Assembly (NCBI RefSeq): GCF_017876405.1
Contig: NZ_JAGINW010000001.1
Span: forward strand, 2,555,203-2,619,202
DNA from: Kibdelosporangium banguiense
GTDB lineage: Bacteria; Actinomycetota; Actinomycetes; Mycobacteriales; Pseudonocardiaceae
Direction of reading: 5' to 3'
Length of the DNA: 64,000 nucleotides
In this document: piece after piece, positions 17,704 through 25,524 of the stretch
Layout: each line of letters begins with the position of its first letter
Position numbering within the stretch: the stretch's first letter is position 1
Program-made: the position numbers and the translations under genes
Notes under the pieces: model-generated
Told to the model about the DNA's origin: nothing
The model's database searches: none
What the model saw: only the letters and a program-made list of their open reading frames with translations

Positions 17704-18371
17704 GCCTTCACCAGTGCGTCGAGGGCGGAAAAGAACATGCCCAGGCCGTCGTCGGACGGTCCGGTCAGCGCGTCGATGGCGTGCTCGGGGTGCGGCATCA
17801 GGCCGACAACGTTGCCAGTCGCGTTGGTGATGCCGGCGATGTCGTTCAGCGACCCGTTCGGGTTGGCGCCGACGTACCGGAACACCACCCGGCCTTCGCC
17901 TTCCAACGAATCCAGGACGTGCTTCTCAGCGACGTAACCGCCTTCGCCGGACTTCAGCGGGATCAGGATCTCCGCGCCCCCCTCGTACCGGGTCGTCCAC
18001 GCGGTCGAGGTGTTCTCCACCTTCAGCCACTGGTCCCGGCAGACGAAGTGCAGTTCGGAGTTACGAACCAGCGCACCGGGCAGCAGGCCCGCCTCGCACA
18101 GGATCTGGAAACCGTTACAGATCCCCAGAACCGGCATTCCCTTGCCGGCCGCCTCGATCACCGGGCCCATCACCGGGGCGAACCGCGCGATCGCGCCGCA
18201 GCGCAGGTAGTCGCCGTAGGAGAAGCCGCCGGGGACGATCACCGCGTCCACGCCGTGCAGGTCGGCGTCCGCGTGCCAGAGCGAGACGGCCTCGCCACCG
18301 GCGTACTTCACCGCGCGGGCGGCGTCCTGATCATCAAGCGTGCCGGGGAAGGTGATGACACCGACCTTCAT
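17700..18371 (-). CDS. purQ: Phosphoribosylformylglycinamidine synthase subunit PurQ (glutaminase)
   Basis: The 223-aa class I glutamine amidotransferase subunit feeding ammonia to PurL. It has the oxyanion-strand [11 protein letters not shown], the nucleophile Cys in VLGICNGFQ, and the His/Glu pair in MPHPEHA near the C-terminus. Both ends overlap the neighbouring purine genes by 4 bp (ATGA), making purS-purQ-purL one tightly coupled operon. Confidence 0.97.
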   Translation of the reverse strand: MKVGVITFPGTLDDQDAARAVKYAGGEAVSLWHADADLHGVDAVIVPGGFSYGDYLRCGAIARFAPVMGPVIEAAGKGMPVLGICNGFQILCEAGLLPGALVRNSELHFVCRDQWLKVENTSTAWTTRYEGGAEILIPLKSGEGGYVAEKHVLDSLEGEGRVVFRYVGANPNGSLNDIAGITNATGNVVGLMPHPEHAIDALTGPSDDGLGMFFSALDALVKA

Positions 18372-18607
18372 GCCTGCACCCGCCGTACGGTGAAGTCCTC
18401 GATCACGGTGTTGGCAAGCAGATCAGCGGCGATCTTGGTGAGCGTCTCGTCGTCGACCGAGTCGTCCACCTCCAGTTCGAACCGCTTGCCTTGGCGGACC
18501 TCGGTGACACCGGCGAAGCCCAGACGGGGCAACGCTTTGGCCACCGCCTGTCCCTGCGGGTCGAGAATCTCCGGCTTGGGCATTACGTCGACGACGACTC
18601 GAGCCAC
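18368..18607 (-). CDS. purS: Phosphoribosylformylglycinamidine synthase subunit PurS
   Basis: A 79-aa dimeric subunit bridging PurL and PurQ, with the recognisable start [20 protein letters not shown] and the [11 protein letters not shown] core. GTG 18607 is chosen over ATG 18622 because GGGAG lies 8 bp upstream and the protein then begins as the family does. First gene of the purSQL operon; its stop overlaps purQ. The 127-bp gap to the divergent epimerase-like gene should contain the promoter. Confidence 0.94.
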   Translation of the reverse strand: MARVVVDVMPKPEILDPQGQAVAKALPRLGFAGVTEVRQGKRFELEVDDSVDDETLTKIAADLLANTVIEDFTVRRVQA

Positions 18608-18734
18608 GGTCGTTGCTCCCATTTCAACATCACTGCGGGTGACGGCGGACTTTGCGAAGCGTACCTGACCTGGGGGTTTCGCCCTGCGCGTACAGGGTCG
18701 CGGAGGGCACCCGGTCACAACCAGGATCACCGGT

Positions 18735-19700
18735 ATGCGAATTCTCGTACTGGGCGGAACGGTCTTCCTCGGACACGCGATCGCGGCCGACGCGGTGGCC
18801 CGTGGGCATGATGTGACCTGCGCGGCAAGGGGTAGCAGCGGTGGCGCGCCCGGCCGGCTGATCAAGATCGACCGGGATGATCCAGATGGTCTTGCCCCAC
18901 TTGTGGGTGAACATTTCGACACGGTCATCGACGTGGCGAAAATCTCCTATCCACATGTACGCCGAGCCGTCGAGATGATCAAAACCGACCATTGGTCGTT
19001 CGTCTCGTCGATCAGTGTGTACGCGGAGCATCGGACCGGCCACACTCACGACCCGCTGCACGAACCGATCGAAGAGCAAGGCTCCGACGACGCGATGCAC
19101 AACTACGCCGGCATCAAGGTGGCCAGTGAGAACGCGGTCCGTGGCGTATGGGGTGAGAGCGCGTTCATCATCCGCGCCGGGTTGATCACCGGACGCGGGG
19201 ACCTGAGCGACCGCTTCGGCTACTGGCCCGCGCGCCTGGCCGGGACCGGCCGCGCGGTCGTGCCGGACGCACCGGACCAGGCGACTCATCACATCGACGT
19301 GCACGACCTCGCGAGGTGGATCGTCGACGGCAGTGAACGCAGGCTCGGCGGCACGTTCAACGCCGCGGGCCTGCCGATCGCGTTCGGCGAACTGCTCAGC
19401 CGAATCCAGGTCGCGGCCGGTGGCGACGCCGAACTGGTGCCGGTCAGCGAGGCCAAGCTGATCGAACATGACGTGAACGCGTGGTCCGGGCCTCGGTCGC
19501 TGCCGCTGTGGATCCCCGAGGACCATCCGCTGAAGAAGAACTGGGACGTGCAGCCCGCGATCGACGCGGGCCTGAAGTTCAGGTCACTTGAGGACGCGGC
19601 GTCGAGCGCGCTGGCGTACGAACGTGAACTGGGCCTTGACCGGCCACGCCGCGCCGGACTGACGCCGCAGGACGAGGCGCATGTGTTGAGCTTGGTCTGA
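18735..19700 (+). CDS. NAD-dependent epimerase/reductase (extended SDR family)
   Basis: A 321-aa Rossmann protein with GGTVFLGHAIA as the nucleotide-binding loop (GxxFxG type) and a Tyr-x-x-x-Lys pair in NYAGIKVASEN. The fold and length match extended SDR epimerases/dehydratases; the substrate is unknown. It is divergent from purS and 33 bp upstream of a GMC oxidoreductase gene on the same strand, so the two may be co-transcribed. Confidence 0.8.
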   Translation: MRILVLGGTVFLGHAIAADAVARGHDVTCAARGSSGGAPGRLIKIDRDDPDGLAPLVGEHFDTVIDVAKISYPHVRRAVEMIKTDHWSFVSSISVYAEHRTGHTHDPLHEPIEEQGSDDAMHNYAGIKVASENAVRGVWGESAFIIRAGLITGRGDLSDRFGYWPARLAGTGRAVVPDAPDQATHHIDVHDLARWIVDGSERRLGGTFNAAGLPIAFGELLSRIQVAAGGDAELVPVSEAKLIEHDVNAWSGPRSLPLWIPEDHPLKKNWDVQPAIDAGLKFRSLEDAASSALAYERELGLDRPRRAGLTPQDEAHVLSLV

Positions 19701-19733
19701 CCGGAGGGCAGGATTCACCCAAAGGAGGTCCAG

Positions 19734-21296
19734 GTGCGCGAGACTTTCGACTACATCGTGGTAGGCGCCGGCAGTGCCGGGGCAGTCGTGGCCAGCCGGT
19801 TGACCGAGAACCCGGATGTGCGGGTGCTGCTGCTGGAGGCGGGCGGCGAGGACACCGCCGACGAGATCCACATCCCGGCCGCGTTCGCCAATCTGTTCAA
19901 GACCAAATGGGACTGGAACTACGAGACGGTCGAACAGAAGCACATGGGCGACCGGACCTCGTACTGGCCGCGGATGAAAGCGCTCGGCGGCTGTTCGTCG
20001 ATGAACGCGATGATCTACATCCGCGGCAACCCGGCGGACTACGACACCTGGCGTGACGACCACGGCGCCACCGGCTGGGGCTGGGACGACGTCCTGCCGT
20101 ACTTCGTACGCGCCGAGCGCAACACGCGCCTCGGCGGCCCACTACACGGCACCGAAGGCCCGCTGTTCGTCGAAGACCGTCGCTTCACGCATGAGCTCTC
20201 GCGAGCGTGGGTGGAGGCCGCGGTGGCATGGGGCCTCAAGCCGACCGACGACTTCAACGGCGCCGACCAGGAAGGCGCCGGCCAGTACCAGGTGACCTGC
20301 CACAACGGCAGGCGCTGGTCGACCGCTGACGCGTACCTCCGGCCCGCCATGACCAGGACGAACCTGACCGTCCGCACACACGCCCAGGCAACGAAGGTCG
20401 TCATGGAATCCGGCCGCGCAGTCGGCGTTTCGTACCTGCACGCAGGCGAGTCGAGAACTTCGTACGTCGACGGCGAAGTCGTACTGTCCGGTGGCGCGAT
20501 CAACTCCCCGCAGCTGCTCATGCTGTCCGGCATCGGCCCAGCCGCGCACCTGCGCGAACTTGGCATCGACGTCATCGCCGCGAACGACCATGTCGGCGAG
20601 AACCTGCACGACCACCCCGCGGCCGGAGTCATCTGGACGACCCGCAAGACAACAGATCTGGTGGACTACGCAAATCCACGCAGGCTCGTGCAATGGCAGC
20701 TAACCGGTCGCGGCCCAATGGCGTCGAACGTCGGTGAAGCAGGCGCGTTCCTGCACACCCAGGACGCCCTGCCCGCCCCCGACCTCCAGTTCGTCGTCGC
20801 GCCAACCCTGTTCTACGACAACGGTTTGCACGAGCCGACAGCACGCGGATTCACCTCAGCCGCAACCCTGATCGCCCCCAAGAGCCGAGGCAACCTGCGC
20901 CTGAAGTCCAGCAACCCGCAGTGGCGCCCGGTGATCGACCCGGCCTACTACAGCGACCAGTCCGATATGGACACAATGGTCGCCGCGATGCGAATACTGA
21001 TCGAGATCGGCGGCCGGCCGGCCCTGGCCCGCTACCTCGACCAGCCCTTCAAACCGGCCAGCCTCAACGTAACCGACGACGAACTGGCCCAACACGTCCG
21101 CGACAACACCCAGACCCTCTACCACCCGGTCGGCACATGCTCGATCGGCACAGTCGTAGACCCCTCATTGAAGGTCAACGGCGTCGAAGGCCTCCGCGTA
21201 GCCGATGCCTCCGTAATGCCAGTCATCCCCCGCGGCAACACCAACGCCCCCACAATCATGGTCGGCGAAAAAGCAGCCGACCTCCTGAAGACCTGA
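19734..21296 (+). CDS. GMC-family FAD-dependent oxidoreductase (choline dehydrogenase-like)
   Basis: A 520-aa glucose-methanol-choline oxidoreductase. The FAD-binding start is DYIVVGAGSAGAVVASRL; GMC signature regions are present (MKALGGCSSMNAMIYIRGN and VVLSGGAINSPQLLMLSGIG), as is the C-terminal catalytic His/Asn region (LYHPVGTCSIG ... RGNTNAPTIMVGEKAADLL). GTG 19734 follows AAAGGAGGTCCAG. BetA-like by sequence, but no betaine aldehyde dehydrogenase or choline transporter is adjacent, so the alcohol substrate is open. Confidence 0.88.
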   Translation: MRETFDYIVVGAGSAGAVVASRLTENPDVRVLLLEAGGEDTADEIHIPAAFANLFKTKWDWNYETVEQKHMGDRTSYWPRMKALGGCSSMNAMIYIRGNPADYDTWRDDHGATGWGWDDVLPYFVRAERNTRLGGPLHGTEGPLFVEDRRFTHELSRAWVEAAVAWGLKPTDDFNGADQEGAGQYQVTCHNGRRWSTADAYLRPAMTRTNLTVRTHAQATKVVMESGRAVGVSYLHAGESRTSYVDGEVVLSGGAINSPQLLMLSGIGPAAHLRELGIDVIAANDHVGENLHDHPAAGVIWTTRKTTDLVDYANPRRLVQWQLTGRGPMASNVGEAGAFLHTQDALPAPDLQFVVAPTLFYDNGLHEPTARGFTSAATLIAPKSRGNLRLKSSNPQWRPVIDPAYYSDQSDMDTMVAAMRILIEIGGRPALARYLDQPFKPASLNVTDDELAQHVRDNTQTLYHPVGTCSIGTVVDPSLKVNGVEGLRVADASVMPVIPRGNTNAPTIMVGEKAADLLKT

Positions 21297-21364
21297 CCAC
21301 TACCTGAAGACCTGGCACCGCCTGAGTCGCGACTGGGGGCGCCAACCTGGGCAGGGTCACGATT

Positions 21365-21390
21365 GGGGCCCGCCTTGGTGGCCGGGCCCC
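21365..21390. terminator. Bidirectional terminator hairpin
   Basis: GGGGCCCG (21365-21372) and CGGGCCCC (21383-21390) form an 8-bp GC stem with a 10-nt loop between two convergent genes. It could serve both. Confidence 0.6.
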
Positions 21391-21404
21391 GGACTGAGCC
21401 TGGG

Positions 21405-22571
21405 TTAGGCGCGGACTAGGCCGATGCCGTCGTCTTTGTGGTCGACGACCCAGCCTTGGGGGAGTTCGTTCTTCATGTCGAGGGAGACGGTCATGCCGTA
21501 TGTGTCGGCTGTGGCGGTGGCCGCGGAGGTCATGTCGAGGCCACCGTGGAAGGCGCTGTGGTTGAGGTCGACTGGCTGCGCGAACTTGCTGCCGCGCAAC
21601 ACGACCTTGCCGGTGAACTTGGCTTGGGCGAGTTTTGTCACGCCGTCGAACTTCGACTGTTTGAAGTCGACCAGTTGGTCGGCCTCGAAGCCGGAGAACC
21701 ATGCGCGCTTGTGGAATGTCGTGCCCTGGGCGATGAACTTGCCCCAGCTGTGGGCTGAGGTGAACCAGGCGTCGCCGTAGATTTCCATGCCGCCGAAGGC
21801 GTTGGCTTCGTAGAGGTTCACCGAGCGGGCGGTGAGCTGGCCGACCACGCGCTCGGAGATGTCGAAGTACTCCAGGGTCGCGCCGGTCAGGTCGAGGTCG
21901 TAGGTCGGGCCGCGGCCGTTTCCGCTTTCCGGCAACAACTCTCCGATCAGGCGCTGCGCGGTCAGCCGGACCTGGCGCTCGCGGTCTGCCTCAGCCGATT
22001 CTGCGATTTCCTCGGCTCCGCGCAGGCGCGCGTAGTGCGCGTGGTCGAACGGACGGCGTAGATACGCGCACAACACGTCGAGGACGGTCTGGGTGTACTC
22101 GCTGCGGCTGCGGGCCAGGCCTGCGAGGGCGTGCATCGCGCCGACACGGACTTGGTCGGCGTCGCTGCCAAGCAGTTCTATCGCCCTGGCGAAGCGTTCG
22201 TCGGTGGAGCGCTCGCGGTCGTGCTGCATCCGCTGGGCTTCCATGCTTTGCCGGGTCTGCTCCAGTGAGTGCCGCTGGTTTTCCAGGTCGTGCCTGCGGC
22301 GCTCGATGTCCTGGCGATCCTCGTCGATCTTGCGTCGGCGGTCGTTGAGCCATAGGGCGTAGAGGGCGACGACGCTCGCTGCGGCCAGTCCGCCGGTGCG
22401 CAGTGCTTCGCTGAGGGTCGCGGCACCGTCCAGACGGACCCAGCCGGCCACTGTCAGCAGCAGGCCGATCGCGCCGACGAGGGTGCCCACGAGTGCTCGG
22501 GTCTGCTGTGCGAACACCGCTCCGGCGCCGATCAGTAGCAGGATGCCGACAATCACCAGGGCCAGGTTCAT
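21405..22571 (-). CDS. Membrane-anchored pentapeptide repeat-type protein with coiled coil
   Basis: A 388-aa protein. It starts with three hydrophobic segments (about residues 2-20, 30-46 and 58-75), followed by a charged coiled coil (about 80-120, rich in R, Q, E: DIERRRHDLENQRHSLEQ), an alpha-helical HEAT-like part (RAIELLGSDADQVRVGAMHALAGLA), and a C-terminal run of five-residue beta-helix repeats of the A(N/D)LxF type (for example SKFDGVTKLAQAKFTGKVVL). Function unknown; similar multi-pass proteins are frequent in Pseudonocardiales. ATG 22571 is favoured; there is no evident ribosome binding site. The gene lies just downstream of a hairpin. Confidence 0.72.
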   Translation of the reverse strand: MNLALVIVGILLLIGAGAVFAQQTRALVGTLVGAIGLLLTVAGWVRLDGAATLSEALRTGGLAAASVVALYALWLNDRRRKIDEDRQDIERRRHDLENQRHSLEQTRQSMEAQRMQHDRERSTDERFARAIELLGSDADQVRVGAMHALAGLARSRSEYTQTVLDVLCAYLRRPFDHAHYARLRGAEEIAESAEADRERQVRLTAQRLIGELLPESGNGRGPTYDLDLTGATLEYFDISERVVGQLTARSVNLYEANAFGGMEIYGDAWFTSAHSWGKFIAQGTTFHKRAWFSGFEADQLVDFKQSKFDGVTKLAQAKFTGKVVLRGSKFAQPVDLNHSAFHGGLDMTSAATATADTYGMTVSLDMKNELPQGWVVDHKDDGIGLVRA

Positions 22572-22587
22572 CCGCACATTTTGGAGT

Positions 22588-22617
22588 GCATCCGGCCCTT
22601 CGCATAGGGCCGGATGC
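22588..22617 (-). terminator. Terminator hairpin after the aldo/keto reductase gene
   Basis: GCATCCGGCCC (22588-22598) and GGGCCGGATGC (22607-22617) form a perfect 11-bp stem with an 8-nt loop, 8 bp beyond the reductase stop on the minus strand. It ends only 16 bp before the ATG of the next gene on the same strand, so it may also act as an attenuator for that gene. Confidence 0.7.
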
Positions 22618-22625
22618 AGCAGTCG

Positions 22626-23486
22626 TCAAGACTTATCGAGTTCCGCGATTTCCTCGGCTGACAACTCCAGGTCAGCGGCCTGTGCCGAGTCCTGGATGCT
22701 GGCCGGTCGCGACGAACCTGGGATCGGGATCACAACGGGCGCCTTCGCCAGCATCCACGCCAGGCACACCTGCTGCGCGCTGACGCCCCGACCCGCGCCG
22801 ACTGTGGCGAACGCGGCGAACCGCGAGCCCAACGAACCGGCCTTGCTGATGCCGCCCAGCGGGCTCCACGGCAGGAAAGCGATGCCCAGTTCCGCACACA
22901 ACTCCAGCTCGGGTTCGCTGGATCGGAACGACGGCGAGAACTCGTTCTGCACCGAAGCCAGCCTGCCGCCGAGAATCTCCTGCGCCTGCTTGATCTGCGC
23001 CGGGTTGAAGTTCGAGACTCCGGCGTACCGGATCTTGCCCTCGTCGAGCAGATCGCGGACCGCGCCGACGGACTCCGCGATCGGCACGCCCGGGTCCGGC
23101 CGGTGGAACTGGTACAGCCCGATCGCCTCGACGCCGAGGTTCTTCAGCGACGACTCGCAGGCCTGCTTGATGTACTCGGGTGTGCCGTTGAGGCCCCAGC
23201 CGCCGCCCGGAAGCCGGGTGTGGCCGCCCTTGGTGGCCACGAGCACGTCGGACGTGTCGCCGCTGTAGGAGGCCAGGGCGCCGGCGATGAGCGACTCGTT
23301 GTGGCCGAAGTCGCTGTGGTCGAAGGAGTACGCGTCGGCTGTGTCGATGAGGTTGATGCCCGCGTCCAGCGCCGCGTGAATGGTGGCGACCGCGCGTTCC
23401 CGGTCCGGCCGTCCCGCGATGGACAACGGCATGCCACCGAGGCCGATCGCGCTTACCTGCGTGTCGCCGATCCGACGAGTCCGCAT
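22626..23486 (-). CDS. Aldo/keto reductase
   Basis: A 286-aa NADPH-dependent (beta/alpha)8 barrel oxidoreductase. Catalytic residues are in place: Asp in LIDTADAYS (with Tyr), Lys in VATKGGH, His in YQFHRPDP; the cofactor-binding region is VIPIPGSSRPASIQDS. Substrate unknown. ATG 23486 has GGGAGAGAAGG just upstream. It is divergent from a LysR-type gene with a palindromic candidate operator between them, so it is the probable target of that regulator. Confidence 0.88.
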   Translation of the reverse strand: MRTRRIGDTQVSAIGLGGMPLSIAGRPDRERAVATIHAALDAGINLIDTADAYSFDHSDFGHNESLIAGALASYSGDTSDVLVATKGGHTRLPGGGWGLNGTPEYIKQACESSLKNLGVEAIGLYQFHRPDPGVPIAESVGAVRDLLDEGKIRYAGVSNFNPAQIKQAQEILGGRLASVQNEFSPSFRSSEPELELCAELGIAFLPWSPLGGISKAGSLGSRFAAFATVGAGRGVSAQQVCLAWMLAKAPVVIPIPGSSRPASIQDSAQAADLELSAEEIAELDKS

Positions 23487-23546
23487 GGAACCTTCTCTCC
23501 CTGTGAGTTTTCCGGATGTACTGCCAGCCTGCGCCAGCGGCATTAA

Positions 23547-23559
23547 TCTGTCCAACAGA
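23547..23559. promoter_or_regulatory. Candidate LysR-box
   Basis: TCTGTCCAACAGA is a 13-bp interrupted palindrome with the T-N11-A form of LysR-type operator half-sites, located between the divergent aldo/keto reductase and LysR genes, 37 bp before the LysR start. Function is inferred from position and symmetry. Confidence 0.5.
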
Positions 23560-23596
23560 GAAAACTGATTCCGTTCAGCAGTCTGGGTGATCAATC

Positions 23597-24466
23597 GTGG
23601 AGCTGCGCCAGCTCGAATACTTCGTCGCGGTCGCTGAGGAGTGCCATTTCACCCGGGCCGCCAAACGAATGCACGTCGCCCAGTCCGGGTTGTCCTCGGC
23701 GATCAGGTCGCTCGAGCGCGAACTCGGCGCCTCCTTGTTCCTCCGCAGCACGCGCCAGGTCGAACTTACGCCCGCCGGACGGGCCCTGCTCGTCGAAGCG
23801 CGCCGCGCGCTGTCGGCGACAGACGCCGCGCGTGACGCTGTTGCCGCTGTTCAGGGCTTGATCCGCGGCAGTCTGGCGGTCGGCTCGCTGCAGTGCTTGC
23901 ACGTGGTCAACCTGCCGCGAGTGCTTGCCGGATTCCACGGCGCGCATCCAGGCGTGGAGATCAGGCTGAAGCAGGGTGGTTCCGGCGAGCTGATGGATCA
24001 GATCCGGGCCGGCCGGCTGGACATCGCGTTCGTCGCGATGCCGCGACGCCAGGTCGACGACCTCCGCGTCCGGCCGTTGGCCAGCGAACCGTTCGTGCTC
24101 GCCTGCGGGCTGGAGCACAGGCTGGCCGACCGCCAACGGGTGTCGATTGATGACCTGGACGGCGAGCCGTTTGTTGATTTCCAACCCGATTGGGGTTCCC
24201 GGGACGCGGTGGACGCCGTGCTGGCCGACCGGCGGATCGCGTTCGAGGTCAACGACGTGCACTCGCTGCTGGACCTGGTCATGTTCGGGCTGGGCGTCGC
24301 GCTGGTGCCGCAGTCCTTTTCGGTCAAGACCGACAAGGTCCAGTTCGTCGGCCTGGCCGATCAGCCACCGCCCTGGCAGACCGGGGTGGTCACGTCACCC
24401 GCGCCCAGTGCCGCGGCGACCGCCCTGCTGGACGCGGTCGCCGCGGCGAAAAGCGGTGCCGGCTAA
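23597..24466 (+). CDS. LysR-family transcriptional regulator
   Basis: A 289-aa regulator with the typical N-terminal winged helix (ELRQLEYFVAVAEECHFTRA, then VAQSGLSSAIRSLEREL) and a C-terminal two-lobe effector domain. GTG 23597 begins the protein exactly at the family start. It is divergent from the aldo/keto reductase and probably controls it. The 3' end overlaps the convergent lysozyme gene by 4 bp. Confidence 0.92.
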   Translation: MELRQLEYFVAVAEECHFTRAAKRMHVAQSGLSSAIRSLERELGASLFLRSTRQVELTPAGRALLVEARRALSATDAARDAVAAVQGLIRGSLAVGSLQCLHVVNLPRVLAGFHGAHPGVEIRLKQGGSGELMDQIRAGRLDIAFVAMPRRQVDDLRVRPLASEPFVLACGLEHRLADRQRVSIDDLDGEPFVDFQPDWGSRDAVDAVLADRRIAFEVNDVHSLLDLVMFGLGVALVPQSFSVKTDKVQFVGLADQPPPWQTGVVTSPAPSAAATALLDAVAAAKSGAG

Positions 24467-25299
24467 CCGTTGGACAGTGCCTGTAGCCGGTCGTAGGCGC
24501 CGTTGAACTGGTTCTGGTCGATCGGGGACGAGCTGTACTGCCAGATCGTGTAGAAGCCCCACGCGTACGGCAGGGCGCCGACAGACGTGCTGTAACGGGC
24601 CACCCACAAGGGATTCGTCGACGAGAAGTCACCGCTGACGCACTGTGACCACCAGCTGGTGCTCGTGTAGATGACCGGCCACCGGCTGGTGCGTGCCTGG
24701 TAGCGGTCGCTGAACGCCTTGATCCAGCTGGTCATCGCAGCCTTGGACAGGCCGTAACACGTTGCGCCGTAAGGGTTGTACTCCATGTCCAGCGCACCCG
24801 GCAGCGTCTTGCCGTCCCTTGACCAGCCGCCGCCGTTGCTGACGAAGTAGTCCGCCTGTGCCGCGCCGCTTGTCGTGTTCGGGGTCGCGAAGTGGTAGGC
24901 GCCGCGGATCATGCCGATGTTGTAGGAACCGTTGTACTGCTGGGCGAAATACGGGTTCCGGTAGTTGGTGTTCTCGGTGGCCTTGACGTACGCGAACCGC
25001 CTGCCCGCGTTCCACTGCGCGGCCCAGTCCACATTGCCCTGCCAGCCGCTGACGTCGATGCCGTACACCACCGCCTCGACGCCCATGTCCGGCGGCACAA
25101 GCACCATCTCGTCGGTGCCCTCGTGCTTGGCGATCTGCGAGCCCATCGGGTGGTCGAACTCGGCCACCATCCTGTCGATCGGATCGACTGCTTCGGGCCC
25201 GGCGCTTGCTGGTAACGCGCCAAGGCCCATGACGACGGAGGACACCGCTGCAACTGCGGTCAGCAGGCGGCGGCCCCGGGGAAATGCAGGGATCTTCAT
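24463..25299 (-). CDS. Secreted GH25 lysozyme (N-acetylmuramidase)
   Basis: A 278-aa exported muramidase that would cut the glycan of peptidoglycan. It has a signal peptide (about residues 1-33, ending PASAG), a short linker, then a GH25 domain with YGIDVSGWQGNVDW at its start and the acidic DMEYN motif (ALDMEYNPYG) that carries catalytic Asp/Glu residues. The C-terminus (YTIWQYSSSPIDQNQFNG) is typical of the family. No cell-wall binding repeats follow. Target (self remodelling or competitors) is not known. Confidence 0.9.
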   Translation of the reverse strand: MKIPAFPRGRRLLTAVAAVSSVVMGLGALPASAGPEAVDPIDRMVAEFDHPMGSQIAKHEGTDEMVLVPPDMGVEAVVYGIDVSGWQGNVDWAAQWNAGRRFAYVKATENTNYRNPYFAQQYNGSYNIGMIRGAYHFATPNTTSGAAQADYFVSNGGGWSRDGKTLPGALDMEYNPYGATCYGLSKAAMTSWIKAFSDRYQARTSRWPVIYTSTSWWSQCVSGDFSSTNPLWVARYSTSVGALPYAWGFYTIWQYSSSPIDQNQFNGAYDRLQALSNG

Positions 25300-25524
25300 G
25301 GGGATGCCCTTTCCTTGCCCTCGCTCGACGGCTCACTGAAAGTAGCCGTCTGGAACAGGATTGTGAGCCCATAACTACCCATTTGTCACGCTTTGGTGTG
25401 AAAGAATCACTGGGCTCGACCGAGTCGACAGTTGCGGGGCTGAGTACCTTGCTGTTCAAAGCCGGTAAGGTTGCGCTCGCCGGCCCAGTTGGATCGATCC
25501 TGTGAGTGCCGAAGGGTGTGGACG